A DNA stretch of 64,000 nucleotides from Acanthosepion esculentum (GCA_964036315.1 OZ038495.1:22297621-22361620); one strand, 5' to 3'; shown: positions 10,633-21,441, counted from the first letter of the stretch. Program-made: numbers and translations. The notes: a model not told the origin generated them from the letters alone.

Positions 10633-11602
10633 TCAGTAAAATTATTAATCGAATATTCTTGAAGTACAAGCGTTTTGCTGCCATCATAAAAGGTCAAGCG
10701 AGGCGAACTTGGTAATTTTTTTATAAAATTATTTTATTAATTACTATAAATTAAAAATATATTTAAAATATAAAAAAAACGACTTTAATTTTTATAAATT
10801 AAATAGGAATGTCATTGTTCACATTTACTTTATTAAAATATTACTCAATTATTTATTACAAATTTAATACGGCTTTAAATTAGGTACTTCAAAAAATTTC
10901 ATTAGATTTCGATGAATATTTTCCTAAATTTTCAAGAGTACTTAATAATTATATAAAATACGCGCTCACGCTAATTCTTCTTCCATTATGTTTCACAGAT
11001 AAATCTCCGTAGAACAATATTAGATCTGTCATTAGGCTGTAAACACATCAAAATAGCTAGTGTCGGGTTAAAAACTCAGCTTCTGTCGGATTAAAATGTG
11101 CATTTCTGTGATATTTTAAATTTAAATTAAATAATATTTGGTTCAAATCAGATTAATTATACTTTAAATCAGCTAATATTCCTCAAATAAAGTTTCAGAA
11201 AAATATATTTTATTTTTGGAAGATTTTTTTTAGTAAAGAGAATTACATTGCGATGAAAGAGGACTGAAAAAGGGCGCTGGTCAGATATTTTTGCAAAAAA
11301 ATAAAACTCCTTCTAGTCAATTTAATCTATTAGCTTGAAATTAAAATTAAAATAAAAGCTTCAAGAAAGATTTTTCATTTTTTAAAATTCATTTTAAACC
11401 ATAGGTATCGCATTTTTTGTGAAGGTCCTACTTTTATTTTATCATGATATATTAAATATTACGTATTCTTATAAAATATTACCTATTTTAAAATATTATG
11501 TTCCCTATGATTTTTTACCTGCTATAACAATACATACATTATAATTATTTTTTCAAGTCTTTTTTCCCGGTGACTGATTAATGTAATTAAGAAGTACAGA
11601 TT
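10633..11602. other. Unassigned, strongly AT-rich DNA
   Basis: About 1 kb with stops in all frames and no recognised repeat. Confidence 0.5.
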
Positions 11603-11639
11603 CTAGATAGATAGATAGATAACGATGTGACTGAACCAC

Positions 11640-11687
<48 letters not shown>

Positions 11688-11749
11688 CGATGTGACTGAA
11701 CCACGTAGATAGATAAATAGATAGATGGATAACAAAGTGACTGAACCAC

Positions 11750-11785
<36 letters not shown>

Positions 11786-11907
11786 CGATGTGACTGAACC
11801 ACGTAGATAGATAAATAGATAGATGGATAACAAAGTGACTGAACCACAAAGATAGATAGATAGATAATGATGTGACTGAACCACATAGATAGATAGATAG
11901 ATTGATT

Positions 11908-11956
<49 letters not shown>

Positions 11957-12059
11957 CGATGTGACTGAACCACGTAAATAGATAAATAGATAGATGGATA
12001 ACAAAGTGACTGAACCACAAAGATAGATAGATAGATAGATAACGATGTGACTGAACCAC

Positions 12060-12107
<48 letters not shown>

Positions 12108-12173
12108 CGATGTGACTGAACCACGTAAATAGATAAATAGATAGATGGATAACAAAGTGACTGAACCACAAAC

Positions 12174-12216
<43 letters not shown>

Positions 12217-12217
12217 T
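11603..12217. repeat. Composite GATA minisatellite with a conserved spacer
   Basis: (GATA)n blocks of varying length are separated by 11 copies of GTGACTGAACCAC, near 11627, 11692, 11737, 11790, 11835, 11872, 11961, 12006, 12047, 12112 and 12157. The spacer has two main forms, ACGATGTGACTGAACCAC and ACAAAGTGACTGAACCAC, which tend to alternate, giving a higher-order pattern. Long minus-strand open frames here are artefacts of the tetranucleotide period. Confidence 0.95.
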
Positions 12218-12682
12218 GAGATATTAGAGAAAATAATACATTCGAGATAAGCTGCTACATAAATTATGAAATGAGTTGCCTTTTTTATTGAAATGAAAGC
12301 GTCTACCATGACTTGCAATATTGGAAAAGAAAGAAGTGTTCGTTTTTTGGCCGAAAAAAAAAAAGACAAGAATAAAACTTTGAAATCGGTTATCTATTCC
12401 TGTTTGTTGTTACAGCGCTTTTGAACACCTGTTCTAATTTGCCGGTCTTCATTTATTGCGGCTTGTCGGTTACGGTTGCCCTAGTTCACACCTGTTGTAA
12501 TTAATTCTGTGCAAATATGTAATGTTCCTGTTGGGCTGTTGTATAATAAGCATTTTACTCTTCGCCCCGTTAGCTTAAATAAAGAAAAATAAATCAATCT
12601 TATCAGGTTGGAATAAAATAAATAGCCGTCTTGAATTACCAACTTTAAAATGCAATTTTATTGCTCAAAGTGAATAGGAGGG
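12218..12682. other. Unassigned DNA
   Basis: No recognised feature between the GATA array and the mariner-like element. Confidence 0.5.
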
Positions 12683-12800
12683 AGGGCTGAAAACTTCATA
12701 GGCAGACTATAAAGGAGTGAATCTACAACTATGAATGCTGCAAATAATACATTTCTGCTGTTATCATTAATAAATGCATTGTTTCTTTTCGGGTAAACCG
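12683..12800 (+). repeat. Left terminal inverted repeat of the 12.7-kb mariner-like element
   Basis: It starts GGCTGAAAA, then GACTATAAAGGAGTGAA and TGCATTGTTTCTTTTCGGGTA. The reverse complement of the 119-bp units at 13785-14735 gives the same order: GGCTGAAAAG, GACTATGAAGGAATGA, TGTATTGTTTCATTTCCGGTA. This identifies it as the left copy of an inverted repeat of about 115 bp. Confidence 0.7.
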
Positions 12801-12856
12801 ACATCTGACTTTTTAAAGAAGACTTCAAAAGTAGTTAATAGCGACTTCCGTTGAAA

Positions 12857-13785
12857 ATGGACAGAATTTGGCATCGTGGCGTTATCAAGTATCTGCAGGA
12901 AAAAAACAAGGACATTCATGTTGAAGTGATAACGCTCCAGCTATATCAGCAGTACAAAAGTGGGCAGCTGGATTTAGGAGGGGAAGGGGTAGGCTTGAAG
13001 ACGACCCCCGGTATGGACGTCCTGCAACTGCCACCACCGAGGAAAACATTGATTGCATTTACCACATGGCCGTTGATTACAGGCGATTGACTATAAATCA
13101 AATAGCAGATACCGTGATTTGAGAACATTCTGTACAACGAATTTGACGTGACGAAGGTTTCTGTTCACTGGGTGTCACGTCTTCTGACACGTGATCAGGC
13201 TGATCACATCACGGGAAAACCTGACATTGTTTGCGGCGGATCCAGCTGATCTACTTGAAAATTTCCAAGTATGAGTGCTAGTATCATCACTTTGAGCCAT
13301 ATGCAGAGAAATCCCATCTCACCTGCGTCAAAGAAGGCCAATGCCGCTTCATCTGTAGGGAAGGTGATGGTTTCAGTTTTTTGCGAGGTAAATGAATTGT
13401 GTTTGTTGACTATCTTCAAAACGATTACATCATCAATGGAGAATACTATTCCGCGGCTGTCACGAAAGGCTTTCAAGACCAAACGCCCAGGAAAACAGCC
13501 GAAAGGGGTCTTGTTTTATCAGGTAAACGCTCCAGCACACAAGTACTTGGTGACAATGGATGTAGCTCGTAACTGTAGCTTTGAACAGGTTAATCACCCA
13601 CCTCCCTACACTCATTATTTGGCCTCCCATCTTATTATCATCTGTTCCCCAACATAAATAAATTCACTTAGCTGGGAACCAGTATCGTAGTGATGATGAT
13701 TTAATATCTGCAGCTGTTGACTTTTTTGACCAACAGGATGAACAGACTGCTTTGGACAGTTAGATTTCAGTTTACATAGAGAGAA
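12857..13785 (+). pseudogene. Mariner-like transposase remnant
   Basis: The ATG at 12857 opens MDRIWHRGVIKYLQEKN, the usual N-terminal start of a mariner transposase. Other frames then carry VKRW-like, DYRRLTINQIADT (near 13070) and RWVSRLLT-like segments, GKVMVSVFCE (13360-13390), KRPGKQPKGVLFYQVNAPAHK (13465-13545), NHPPPY (13590) and SDDDLISAAVDFFDQQDE (near 13700-13745). The second catalytic aspartate is lost: the family's QDNAPAH reads QVNAPAH. The following PDLAPSD segment is also corrupted. At least four frame changes occur. Confidence 0.88.
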
Positions 13786-14735
13786 AAAAATGCTGTCATT
13801 AATAAGAAGAGATGAAAATGAATGCATACAAGATTTCATAGCTGTAGCATCATTACTTTATAGTCAACCTATGAACGTTTCAGCAGACTCTCGTACATGG
13901 AAACAAAGGATGCAGTTAATACGAAGAAGAATTGAAATCAATGAATGCACGCTTTCACAGCTTTAGCATCATTCCTTTATAGTCAGCCTATAAACTTTAC
14001 AGCCCATGCTCATATCTGGAAAGAAACAATGCAGATATTAAGAAGAAGAATTGATATCAATACATGCACGCTTTCACAGCTATAGCAGCATTCCTTTATA
14101 GTCAGCCTGTGAATCTTTCAGCCCAGTCACGTACCTAGAAAGAAACAATGCAGATATTAAGAAGAGGAATTGATATCAATACATGCACGCTTTCACAGCT
14201 ATAGCAGCATTCCTTTATAGTCAGCCTGTGAATCTTTCAGCCCAGTCACGTACCTAGAAAGAAACAATGCAGATATTAAGAAGAAGAATTGATATCAATA
14301 CATGCACGCTTTCACAGCTATAGCATTATTCATTTATAGTCAGTCAGCCTGTAAATCTTTCAGCCCAGTCACGTACCTGGAAAGAAATCAGTCAGTTATT
14401 AATAATAAGAATTGAAATCAATGCACGCACAGTTTCACAGTTCTAGCATCATTCCTTCATAGCCTATGATCTTTTAAGCCCACTTGTGTACGTGGAAAGA
14501 AATAATGCAGTTATTAATAAGAATTGGAATCAATATATGATCGGTTTAACAACTCTAGCATCATTCCTTCGTAATCAACTTATGAACATTTCAGCCTACT
14601 CTCGTACCGGAAATGAAACAATACAGTTATTAATAAGAATTGAAATCAATGTATACATGGTTTCACAGCTCTAGCATCATTCCTTCATAGTCAGCCTGTG
14701 ATCTTTTCAGCCCACATTCGTACATAAATCTATGC
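13785..14735 (+). repeat. 119-bp tandem array made from the mariner-like right terminal repeat
   Basis: About eight head-to-tail units. The anchor TTCCTTTATAGTCAGCCT or variants falls at about 13853, 13972, 14091, 14210, 14329, 14452, 14564 and 14680: an exact 119-bp spacing for the first five, then 112-123. Each unit carries a TTTCAGCCCA block, a GAAACAATGCAG block and a TTCACAGCT block. Read in reverse the units match the left terminal repeat at 12683-12800, so the array is the element's right end multiplied. Confidence 0.85.
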
Positions 14736-15401
14736 TCCATGTTTTGGAATTATAAGGTCTTGTAAGAGAATCAGCCCATTTCTCTTCACCAGTGCTAGCT
14801 AAAATGTCTGCAACTTTTGATTCATCAGCTTCAGATCTTAACTATGACTCATCCGTGATGGTCTGATAAAGTTTCAAGAGGCTGTAATAGAGCAATTGAT
14901 TAGAGTAGCATTAATCAATCAGGTGTTTCAATTCGGTGTGAAGATTTCGTTTTGCGAAGGTTGAATTGGGGAAGCATTAAATTTGCCGACCTTTTCCTCT
15001 AAACGACCAAGGAAAAGGGTCGTTTTGGAAGCGAGCAAGCAAAATACAACAAGTTCAAACTTTGTAAACTGGAGATTTTCATTTTTGCCGATTTCTGCCT
15101 GACTGACGACTTGTATCTTCTGACTGTCATACACAGGGCTGCACACAGTCTTTACTCGCAGAATCAGCGTGTTTGTTTCTACTTGCGTCTCCATGGCTAC
15201 CCCTAATGCTTCATTATCAAATCAAAACTTGTGACCAAGGACAGGTTAATTTTGATGATCACCAGATCAACAGAAAAAATTCAGGAAACAACGGCTCAGA
15301 GCCCTTCCTGAAGTTGACTTCAGACCCCAAGTACTCTAGATATTGTGGATGGCCTCAGAAGCGCAATGCCAGTTTTAGCTCATCAAATACGATGATTAGA
15401 A
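14736..15401. other. Unassigned DNA with one unrecognised open frame
   Basis: A minus-strand frame of 88 codons (15194-14928) has ordinary composition but matches no family I know and has no clear splice or promoter context. It may be chance. Confidence 0.3.
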
Positions 15402-15708
15402 AATTGTCTTCATTCATCTTTTTGTCATGATCATGTATGTCCTTCCATTCATTTTCTGTCATGTGACAGAATGTGATCATGACTCTCCACAACTTTACAT
15501 CCCGTATAATAAAAAATCGTCTTCATTCATCTTTCTGTCATTATCATGTATGTCCTTTCGGGACATACGTGATCATGACTCTCCACAACTTTCCATCCCG
15601 TATAATAAAAAATCGTCTTCATTCATCTTTCTGTCATCATCATATATGTCCTTTCGGGACATACGTGATCATGACTCTCCACAACTTTCCATCCCGTATG
15701 ACTCTTAG
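15402..15708 (-). repeat. ~95-bp tandem repeat of a LINE 3' end
   Basis: Two full units (15474-15568, 15569-15664) lie between partial ones. Each contains GATCATGACTCTCCACAAC and TGTCCTTTCGGGACATAC. Reversed, the former encodes the LRATKDxKLWRAMI-type end of the LINE reverse transcriptase that follows, so the terminal segment has been tandemly duplicated. Confidence 0.85.
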
Positions 15709-16600
15709 CAAATTTTCTCCCTTAGCTAAAGCCTCTTCCCCATGTTCTGCCATTTATTCATACAAGGCTTTCAGGCAAGTGGTTCTCTGGGTTCTCTTAT
15801 TTTTCTTGCCCTCAGCGTGCCTCATGAGAGATAAGTTTTCCACGTCTCCCTTCCTCATTATGTATCCAAGGAATTCCAAATGTCTTTTCCTGATTCTAAG
15901 CAAAAGTGTTCTTTCTTTTGCCATTTCTTTTAAACTTCCTTGGGATTTTCAGTATCTTTCTGTAGAACCACATTTCTGTTGTGCTTTAGTTTTCTCCTCA
16001 TCTGTTGGAAGATTGTCCAGCATTCACTGCCCTATAAGAATACAGATAACCCACAGCAATCTAGCACTCTTTTCTTTGTTTCTAAGGAATTTTGTTATCT
16101 TTCTCAGCACCTTGCTTAGCTTTTGGAATGTTTCTTTCGTTAGGTCATTGTTTCGTTCGGATCTCGGTGTTGCATTTCCCTTAGGATAGCATCACTGTAG
16201 ATGTTGAATACGTCTGGGGAGAAGATGCTCCCTTGTCTCACGCCCTTTTCTATTTTTGTGTAGCTATTCAGTCTATTTTCTATCTTCATTGCGGTTTGCT
16301 CTCAGTATAAGTTCTGGATTGTTCTAACATCTTTTTCAAATAGATAAAGTTTTCCTAACACTTCAAATAGAAACTTGTGCCATACCTTGTTAAATACTTT
16401 TGTGTAATCTATAAAACACAATTGCACATCCTTTTGCATTTGTATATCTCTCTCCGATATCATTCTAATCATAAATATTGCATTTCTTGTTGTTAAGAAT
16501 GTTCCCACTGATAATATATTGGTGTGATTCCCAACGTCCTTAAGATAGCTTCGCAGTAAATGTTGAATAAATCTAACGAGGAAGCACATTGTACACTTAT
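15690..16600 (-). pseudogene. LINE reverse transcriptase remnant (endonuclease-RT type)
   Basis: On the minus strand 16589-16302 reads SERDIQMQKDVQLCFIDYTKVFNKVWH, the start of the non-LTR reverse transcriptase catalytic domain, then a degenerate EKGVRQGSIFSPD segment and, near 15830-15900, an EFLGYIMRKGDVENLSL segment typical of the C-terminal region. The YADD region is lost between them. The same family occurs at 25975-26850, 33405-34175, 47585-47735, 47930-48125, 52255-52810 and 56380-56465. The clade could not be fixed. Confidence 0.8.
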
Positions 16601-16800
16601 TCCTCTCTCCATATTTGAGTGTTTAAATTATTCCCTTTCTATCCATAGGCGGTTTTCTCCCAATATAAATTCTGGATTATTCGAACATCCTTCATAAATA
16701 AATAAAGTTTTCCTATTAGTTCAAATAGAACCTTGTGCCTTAAATGCTTGCGTAAAGTATAAAGCAAAAATGCACATTCTTCTCAATTGTCTTGCACTTA
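16540..16800 (-). pseudogene. Second partial copy of the LINE reverse transcriptase segment
   Basis: 16560-16790 repeats, with divergence, the 16200-16440 segment: both carry AGTTTTCCTA, CAAATAGAA and CTTGTGCC. The element therefore contains a duplicated part of the reverse transcriptase, or two truncated copies lie in tandem. Confidence 0.7.
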
Positions 16801-17087
16801 AACAATTTCATGGTGGTACAAAAAGCATAGCATAAAGAAGCAGTGATGTGTTGAAAATTACTATCAAAAGAAAAGAAAAAATGAATGTAAGTCCTGTCAA
16901 ACGACTGGCTTTTTGATTTAACTCATACCAAAGAGGATCGTTGATAAATTTAAAGATAAAATGATGAAATTATTAATAAAACGAGGCAAGCCGTTCTAAA
17001 GTAATCTTTATCTGAGATCTCATTATAATAACTTAACAAAGAGCCACTTCACCCACCCAAAAAATAAGAAGAAATAATATCAGAAAG

Positions 17088-17395
17088 ACTGGGCATGGTG
17101 AAGTAATGGATAGTGGCTCGGATTTAGGAATCGGAGAGCCGGGTTCGAATTCCAATCGAATCCATTACATTCACTTACGTGCTAATACCCTTGGGAAAGG
17201 TATGAATCTTCTTCTTCTCTCGACAGCTATGGGTAAATAGCAAGACAGACCGGGTTCTATAGCCTTGGATGGCAACTTGCCTACCGCAGAAAGAAATGGC
17301 AACCTACTGCAGGGAAAAAATCTGCCTCCTCAGTCATGTATCGAAAGCGTGTATCACGCATGGCACATAACTGACTCAGTAAATTTAACTAAAAC
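17088..17395 (+). mobile_element. tRNA-derived SINE, family A, copy 1
   Basis: The head reads TAATGGATAGTGGCTCGGAT (A-box region) and GGTTCGAATTCC (B-box) and resembles a tRNA-Arg. The shared body follows: CTAATACCCTTGGGAAAGG, CAGCTATGGGTAAATAGCA and GGGTTCTATAGCCTTGGATG. Sister copies are at 19213 (+), 27645-28105 (-) and truncated ones at 17713, 45375, 54853 and 56150. tRNA-Arg-type SINEs have been described from octopus. Confidence 0.85.
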
Positions 17396-17594
17396 TATAT
17401 AGTATTACTTAAGCTGACCTATTACCTATGTTTCTAGCTTGGTTTTTATAATGATCTCTGGAATAATATTGAATATTTTGTGGAATCTGGACAATGCTCT
17501 CTCACGTTCGTCTTTTGTCTTTGTGTTAAGCCTTCCCTAAACCACCCATTTCTCGGTTCATACTTCTGAAATCACAAGTCTATTGCTTGATAAG

Positions 17595-17712
17595 GCTTAC
17601 GGTTAAATTACGTTGAAACGCCGATTCCTGTATGATCATCGAAGTTAAGCAAAGTCGAGTTTGGCCAGTACCTAGATGAGTGACCGTTTGGGAATACCAC
17701 GTGCTGTAAGCT
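17595..17712 (+). pseudogene. 5S rRNA-like pseudogene
   Basis: 118 bp align end to end with animal 5S rRNA. It begins GCTTACGG and ends GTGCTGTAAGCT, which pair as helix I. Recognisable inside are ACGTTGAAACGCCGATTC, the box A region AAGTTAAGCAAAGTCGAG and the box C region GAGTGACCGTTTGGGAA. About a fifth of positions differ from the usual animal sequence, including box changes, so a functional gene is unlikely. A family A SINE head begins about 20 bp downstream. It may be a dead 5S copy or the head of a 5S-derived SINE. Confidence 0.85.
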
Positions 17713-17875
17713 TGAATGTGCGGGTGGTATCATGCATAATGGCTCGGGGTTGTTAATCAGAGAGCCAAGTTCTAATTTCAGTTCAGTTATATTCACTTTC
17801 GCGCAAATACCCTTGGGGAAGATATGAATCCACGTCTTCACTCCCAGCTCTGGGTTAATTAGTAAAAAAATTTTT
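17713..17875 (+). mobile_element. Family A SINE, diverged, abutting the 5S pseudogene
   Basis: It contains ATAATGGCTCGGGGTT, AGAGAGCCAAGTTCTAATTT (a decayed B-box) and AAATACCCTTGGGGAAGAT, in the same order as the complete copies, and stops near CAGCTCTGGGTTAATTAG. Confidence 0.75.
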
Positions 17876-18103
17876 TTCACTAAACCATTATTATCTAAAA
17901 CAAAATACAGCCTAAAAATATTTTCCGGATTTAAATAACTTGCAATGGGTTGATAAGCCGTAAAAACCGAATCACTTAATCAATTTTGCTTGATCCCTGT
18001 GGCTTAATTGATACCACAAGTTACTGATATTGACACTTGGTTTGTTTATTAAGTTTTCTGAGCATTAGTACATGTACAGATTCAACTTATAAAAATGAGA
18101 AAA
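17876..18103. other. Unassigned DNA
   Basis: Nothing recognised. Confidence 0.4.
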
Positions 18104-18214
18104 TTAGTCTGAACAAAATCGTCGAAGATGATTGTTTTAATCATTCCCGACGATTTTGTCAGACTAACAAAAAGTCAATTTCGTTAGATGAGGTGTTTTA
18201 CCTCATTTAACGAA
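18104..18214. repeat. Two adjacent imperfect palindromes
   Basis: 18104-18168: arms of about 28 bp (ACAAAATCGTCG pairing with CGACGATTTTGT). 18180-18214: arms of 15 bp with one mismatch (TTCGTTAGATGAGGT) around a 5-base loop. They stand 11 bp apart and resemble the stems of PLE-tail hairpins, but no GAAA core is clear. Confidence 0.7.
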
Positions 18215-18737
18215 CTTCCGGTAAGAATTATCATGAACTCTTTGACTTTTTCTTGCGACCTTTTCTCCACAATTTTCCTGTTTAAATTATCTAAAAGGAA
18301 ATTCTTTTTGAATTTCCCATTGGGGAAATAGGGTGAGACATTTCCGAAAATTCCTTGACGTTGGCGACAAGAAGAGGAAAACATTTTTCTATATTATAAA
18401 GAGTTATTTTGAGGTTTTTGGCAACAAAGTAATGTTTTGAAGAGACGGCAACAGAAATGGAAAACAGATGTAATATTTGGAACATAAAGGAACTTACTTG
18501 AATCAGGCTGCAAGAATTTGACAGAGGTGCATCAGTCACTCAGCAGCCTAAATAGGAAAAATGCATCTATTTTTCGCAACAAATATTTATTTTGCAACAT
18601 AATTTCCTTCTATGTCATTGAACTTAATACAGTAGTGAATATGAATAACATAGAGTAAAGATTTTAAATACAGATTTAGCTAATAATTATATAGTTGGGT
18701 ACGGATTTGACACAGTCTCGTGTACGCATTTACCACC

Positions 18738-18764
18738 CTCCCGCCTCTCTCTCCTCTCTCTCCC

Positions 18765-18821
<57 letters not shown>

Positions 18822-18912
18822 AATAATATTAAATAATAATCACAATCCGATAGTCGGAGTTTCATGCTGAAAAGTCTGAGTATCGGATTTTGATATTATT
18901 GTGTCATCATCA

Positions 18913-18962
<50 letters not shown>

Positions 18963-18970
18963 TATTATTG
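18738..18970. repeat. (CT)n and (ATT)n microsatellites
   Basis: A CT tract (18738-18818) and an ATT tract (about 18907-18970) lie about 90 bp apart. Confidence 0.95.
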
Positions 18971-19063
18971 TATTAATAATATTATTTAATAGAATATATT
19001 TTAGATCTGCCGACTTTTGAATCTTCAGTTTATTTTATACTGTAAGCTTTTAGTTCATTATAA

Positions 19064-19215
19064 GCTTTATATATATATATATATATATATGTTATGCTAT
19101 ATTTATGGGTTAAAGTGCTCAATACTAGATATATAGCGTATGTAAATATAAAAGTGGACATTGAGATCAGCACCTAGCTGTGACTGACTGTTTCATGCTT
19201 AAACGAAGTCTTCAG
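19064..19215 (-). repeat. (AT)n plus PLE-tail-type unit with hammerhead-like core
   Basis: After a short AT tract, 19095-19215 matches 21605-21725: AAAGTGCTCAATA, AAATATAAAAGTGG, CTGTTTCATGCT. The minus strand reads CTGAAGA (19215-19209), a spacer, then CATGAAACAGTCAGTC, the order of a hammerhead core. Stem II is weak. Confidence 0.6.
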
Positions 19216-19445
19216 GCTTTACGGTGAAGTAATGTATAGCGGTTCTCGGAGAGCCGAGTTCGAATTCTAGTCGAATCCATTATATTCACTTATGTGCTAA
19301 TACCCTTGGGAAAGGTATTAATCCTCTTCTCCATCCAGCTATGGGTAAATAGCAGGACAGACTGGGTTCTATAGCCTTGGATGGCAATTGGTCTAGGAGA
19401 AGGAAAACTTTGAATTCAAAACCTGCAGAGGGTCGTTTGGGGACC
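19213..19445 (+). mobile_element. tRNA-derived SINE, family A, copy 2
   Basis: TAATGTATAGCGGTTCTCGG, GAGTTCGAATTCTAG, CTAATACCCTTGGGAAAGG, CAGCTATGGGTAAATAGCAG and GGGTTCTATAGCC are present in order. Part of the tRNA-like head between the two promoter boxes is missing. It starts directly after the PLE-tail unit. Confidence 0.85.
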
Positions 19446-19608
19446 TTGTAGTGCACCAGGTATCTGTATTCGACCCTTCAAAAATTGTGGTTGGTTTTGC
19501 ACAAAGTCTTCACCACTATAATCAAATCATATGTTGTGCTGGTGTCTGGCTGTCGGTTCCTAGGAACTGAGTTGTTTGACCCTGATACGTCGAATACGAC
19601 GGGAGAGT

Positions 19609-19682
<74 letters not shown>
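19609..19682. repeat. (AT)n microsatellite
   Basis: AT tract with a short TATG end. Confidence 0.97.
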
Positions 19683-19688
<6 letters not shown>

Positions 19689-19760
19689 ATATAAATAAAA
19701 AGGAAAGAACAGTAAGATATAAAATCCGGTGTTCTTATAGATATTTTTATTTTTACACAA

Positions 19761-19792
19761 TAGTGCTCTATGTAAATTTAAATTTACAGAGC
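19761..19792. repeat. Short imperfect palindrome
   Basis: GCTCTATGTAAATTT faces AAATTTACAGAGC with a 2-base bulge, just outside the long palindrome. Confidence 0.6.
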
Positions 19793-19805
19793 ATTAATAT
19801 TATAA

Positions 19806-20080
19806 ATTAATAGATTTAAAATATGGTTTTACCGCTACACAGTGATAACCATGTTTCAGAAATGGAAGCTAAAGCCCCTGAATTTAATTTTGTTATTAAA
19901 CCAAAGACATTAGTTCCATTTCCTCATCAAGCGAATTTTGGACTCCAAAATTTGCTTGATGAGGAAATGGAACTAATGTCTTTGGTTTAATAACAAAATT
20001 AAATTCAGGGGCTTTAGCTTCCATTTCTGAAACATGGTTATCACTGTGTAGCGGTAAAACCATATTTTAAATCTATTAAT
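19806..20080. repeat. Long near-perfect palindrome, arms of 137 bp
   Basis: The sequence is mirror-complementary about the single base C at 19943. Left arm 19806-19942 and right arm 19944-20080 agree almost completely; the clear exception is G/A at 19932/19954. Landmarks: TTTACCGCTACACAGTGATA on the left and its complement near 20055 on the right. The right arm runs straight into (AT)n at 20083. No coding potential. Such a structure would extrude a hairpin. Confidence 0.93.
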
Positions 20081-20081
20081 A

Positions 20082-20082
<1 letters not shown>

Positions 20083-20162
<80 letters not shown>
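20083..20162. repeat. (AT)n microsatellite
   Basis: AT tract abutting the long palindrome. Confidence 0.97.
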
Positions 20163-20164
<2 letters not shown>

Positions 20165-21055
20165 AGTCACTGTCAGTCACTGTGTGTTTAAATATAAAAA
20201 TAAACACGCTAAAATTCACCTTCATTAATGCCTTGCGCCGACAGCTTACTGGTAGAAGTTCTGACTGACGCAAATTCAGTCGGGTTTCGATCCTAGCTAA
20301 AGTCAACCGGACGTCTTGCCACACGTTAGTTATTTCTTTATTTTATTCCATCCTTCATTCGTTTCACATACTCGTCTTTCCAACTTATCTCTCCGTTCCT
20401 TCTTTTTTATTTCATTCTATGTTTCATTCTCTTTTTTTGTTCGCACCTCCCTCCATGTGATTATTTTCTTTCATTTTGTACTTCATTCTTTGTATATGTG
20501 AACCCTTCCAGCTTATCTCCCGTTCGTTCTTTCTTTTATTTAATCTGTTCGTCGTTCCACTTCTCTTTACGTGAATTCTTTCTTTCATTTTGTGAACACC
20601 GGTTGTCAGGACGTGATAAAAAAACGCCATTACATTCCTCACACCAGCTACGGTATTGTGAATTTGAGTCCCCTTCTTGAGGTAAAAATGTTTTCGACGA
20701 TATCACACAACAATTCACTTCACTTTTGGAAACAATGACAACGTCTCTTGGCGTGAGTCTTTTCATTTAAGCACAAGAATTACTAAACTCTCCAAGAAAA
20801 ACATTTCTCAGTCTACATGTTTTAATGTTCCATAACGTTGTTTAGCAACTAATGAACTAAGGAAGAACATGCATACTAATTTCAATATATACATATTAAC
20901 CCGTGTATATGTGTATGATTTCAATTTTACTAACTCACTCCCACCAAACGGACCGCTGGAAAGACGAAATAAAAATTAATAAAATTTTTCTTATAAGACC
21001 AGATCATATTAACCAAAGATGTTTAAAAGAAAGGCTGTTGGCCAAATATAAATTA

Positions 21056-21057
<2 letters not shown>
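20163..21057. other. Unassigned DNA
   Basis: Pyrimidine-rich stretch (20320-20600) and otherwise nothing recognised. Confidence 0.5.

Positions 21058-21125
<68 letters not shown>
21058..21125. repeat. (AT)n microsatellite
   Basis: AT dinucleotide tract. Confidence 0.97.
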
Positions 21126-21127
<2 letters not shown>

Positions 21128-21441
21128 GATCTACTTTGTATCGTGTACTTTTTAAAAAATAAATGATAAAGAACTGTGTATTGTTAATCTGACGGTTCTT
21201 TCTCTTGATTTCGATATATATATATTCCCGTTCTACTTAGCGCATTGAGCACTCTTTGTTTTAGTTTTACTACTCGCTTGAGTTTTTTTTTCTTTGGACT
21301 AAAGACTTAAGGATTTATTTCGCCCTGTTCTGATGTTTTTGGTTCTTGCTTTTTTATTTCCAATTTTTTTCCTCGGGTATCGATTTGTTATGTCATATCT
21401 ACAAGTTGAGCAATCTGATTTTTTTTCCAAACGGGTATTAC

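Noticed and set aside
10419..10697. Minus-strand frames rich in SLSLSL
   Set aside because: Product of the GA-rich tract, with no other coding signal.
11553..12369. Three overlapping minus-strand open frames of 190-260 codons rich in SIYL
   Set aside because: They are translations of the GATA array; a 4-bp period gives a stop-free 12-bp cycle in all frames.
13785..14735. CRISPR-like array
   Set aside because: Units are contiguous 119-bp direct repeats without unique spacers, and the context is an animal transposon.
17608..17880. 90-codon minus-strand open frame
   Set aside because: It is antisense to the 5S rRNA-like pseudogene and the adjoining SINE, which explain the sequence better.
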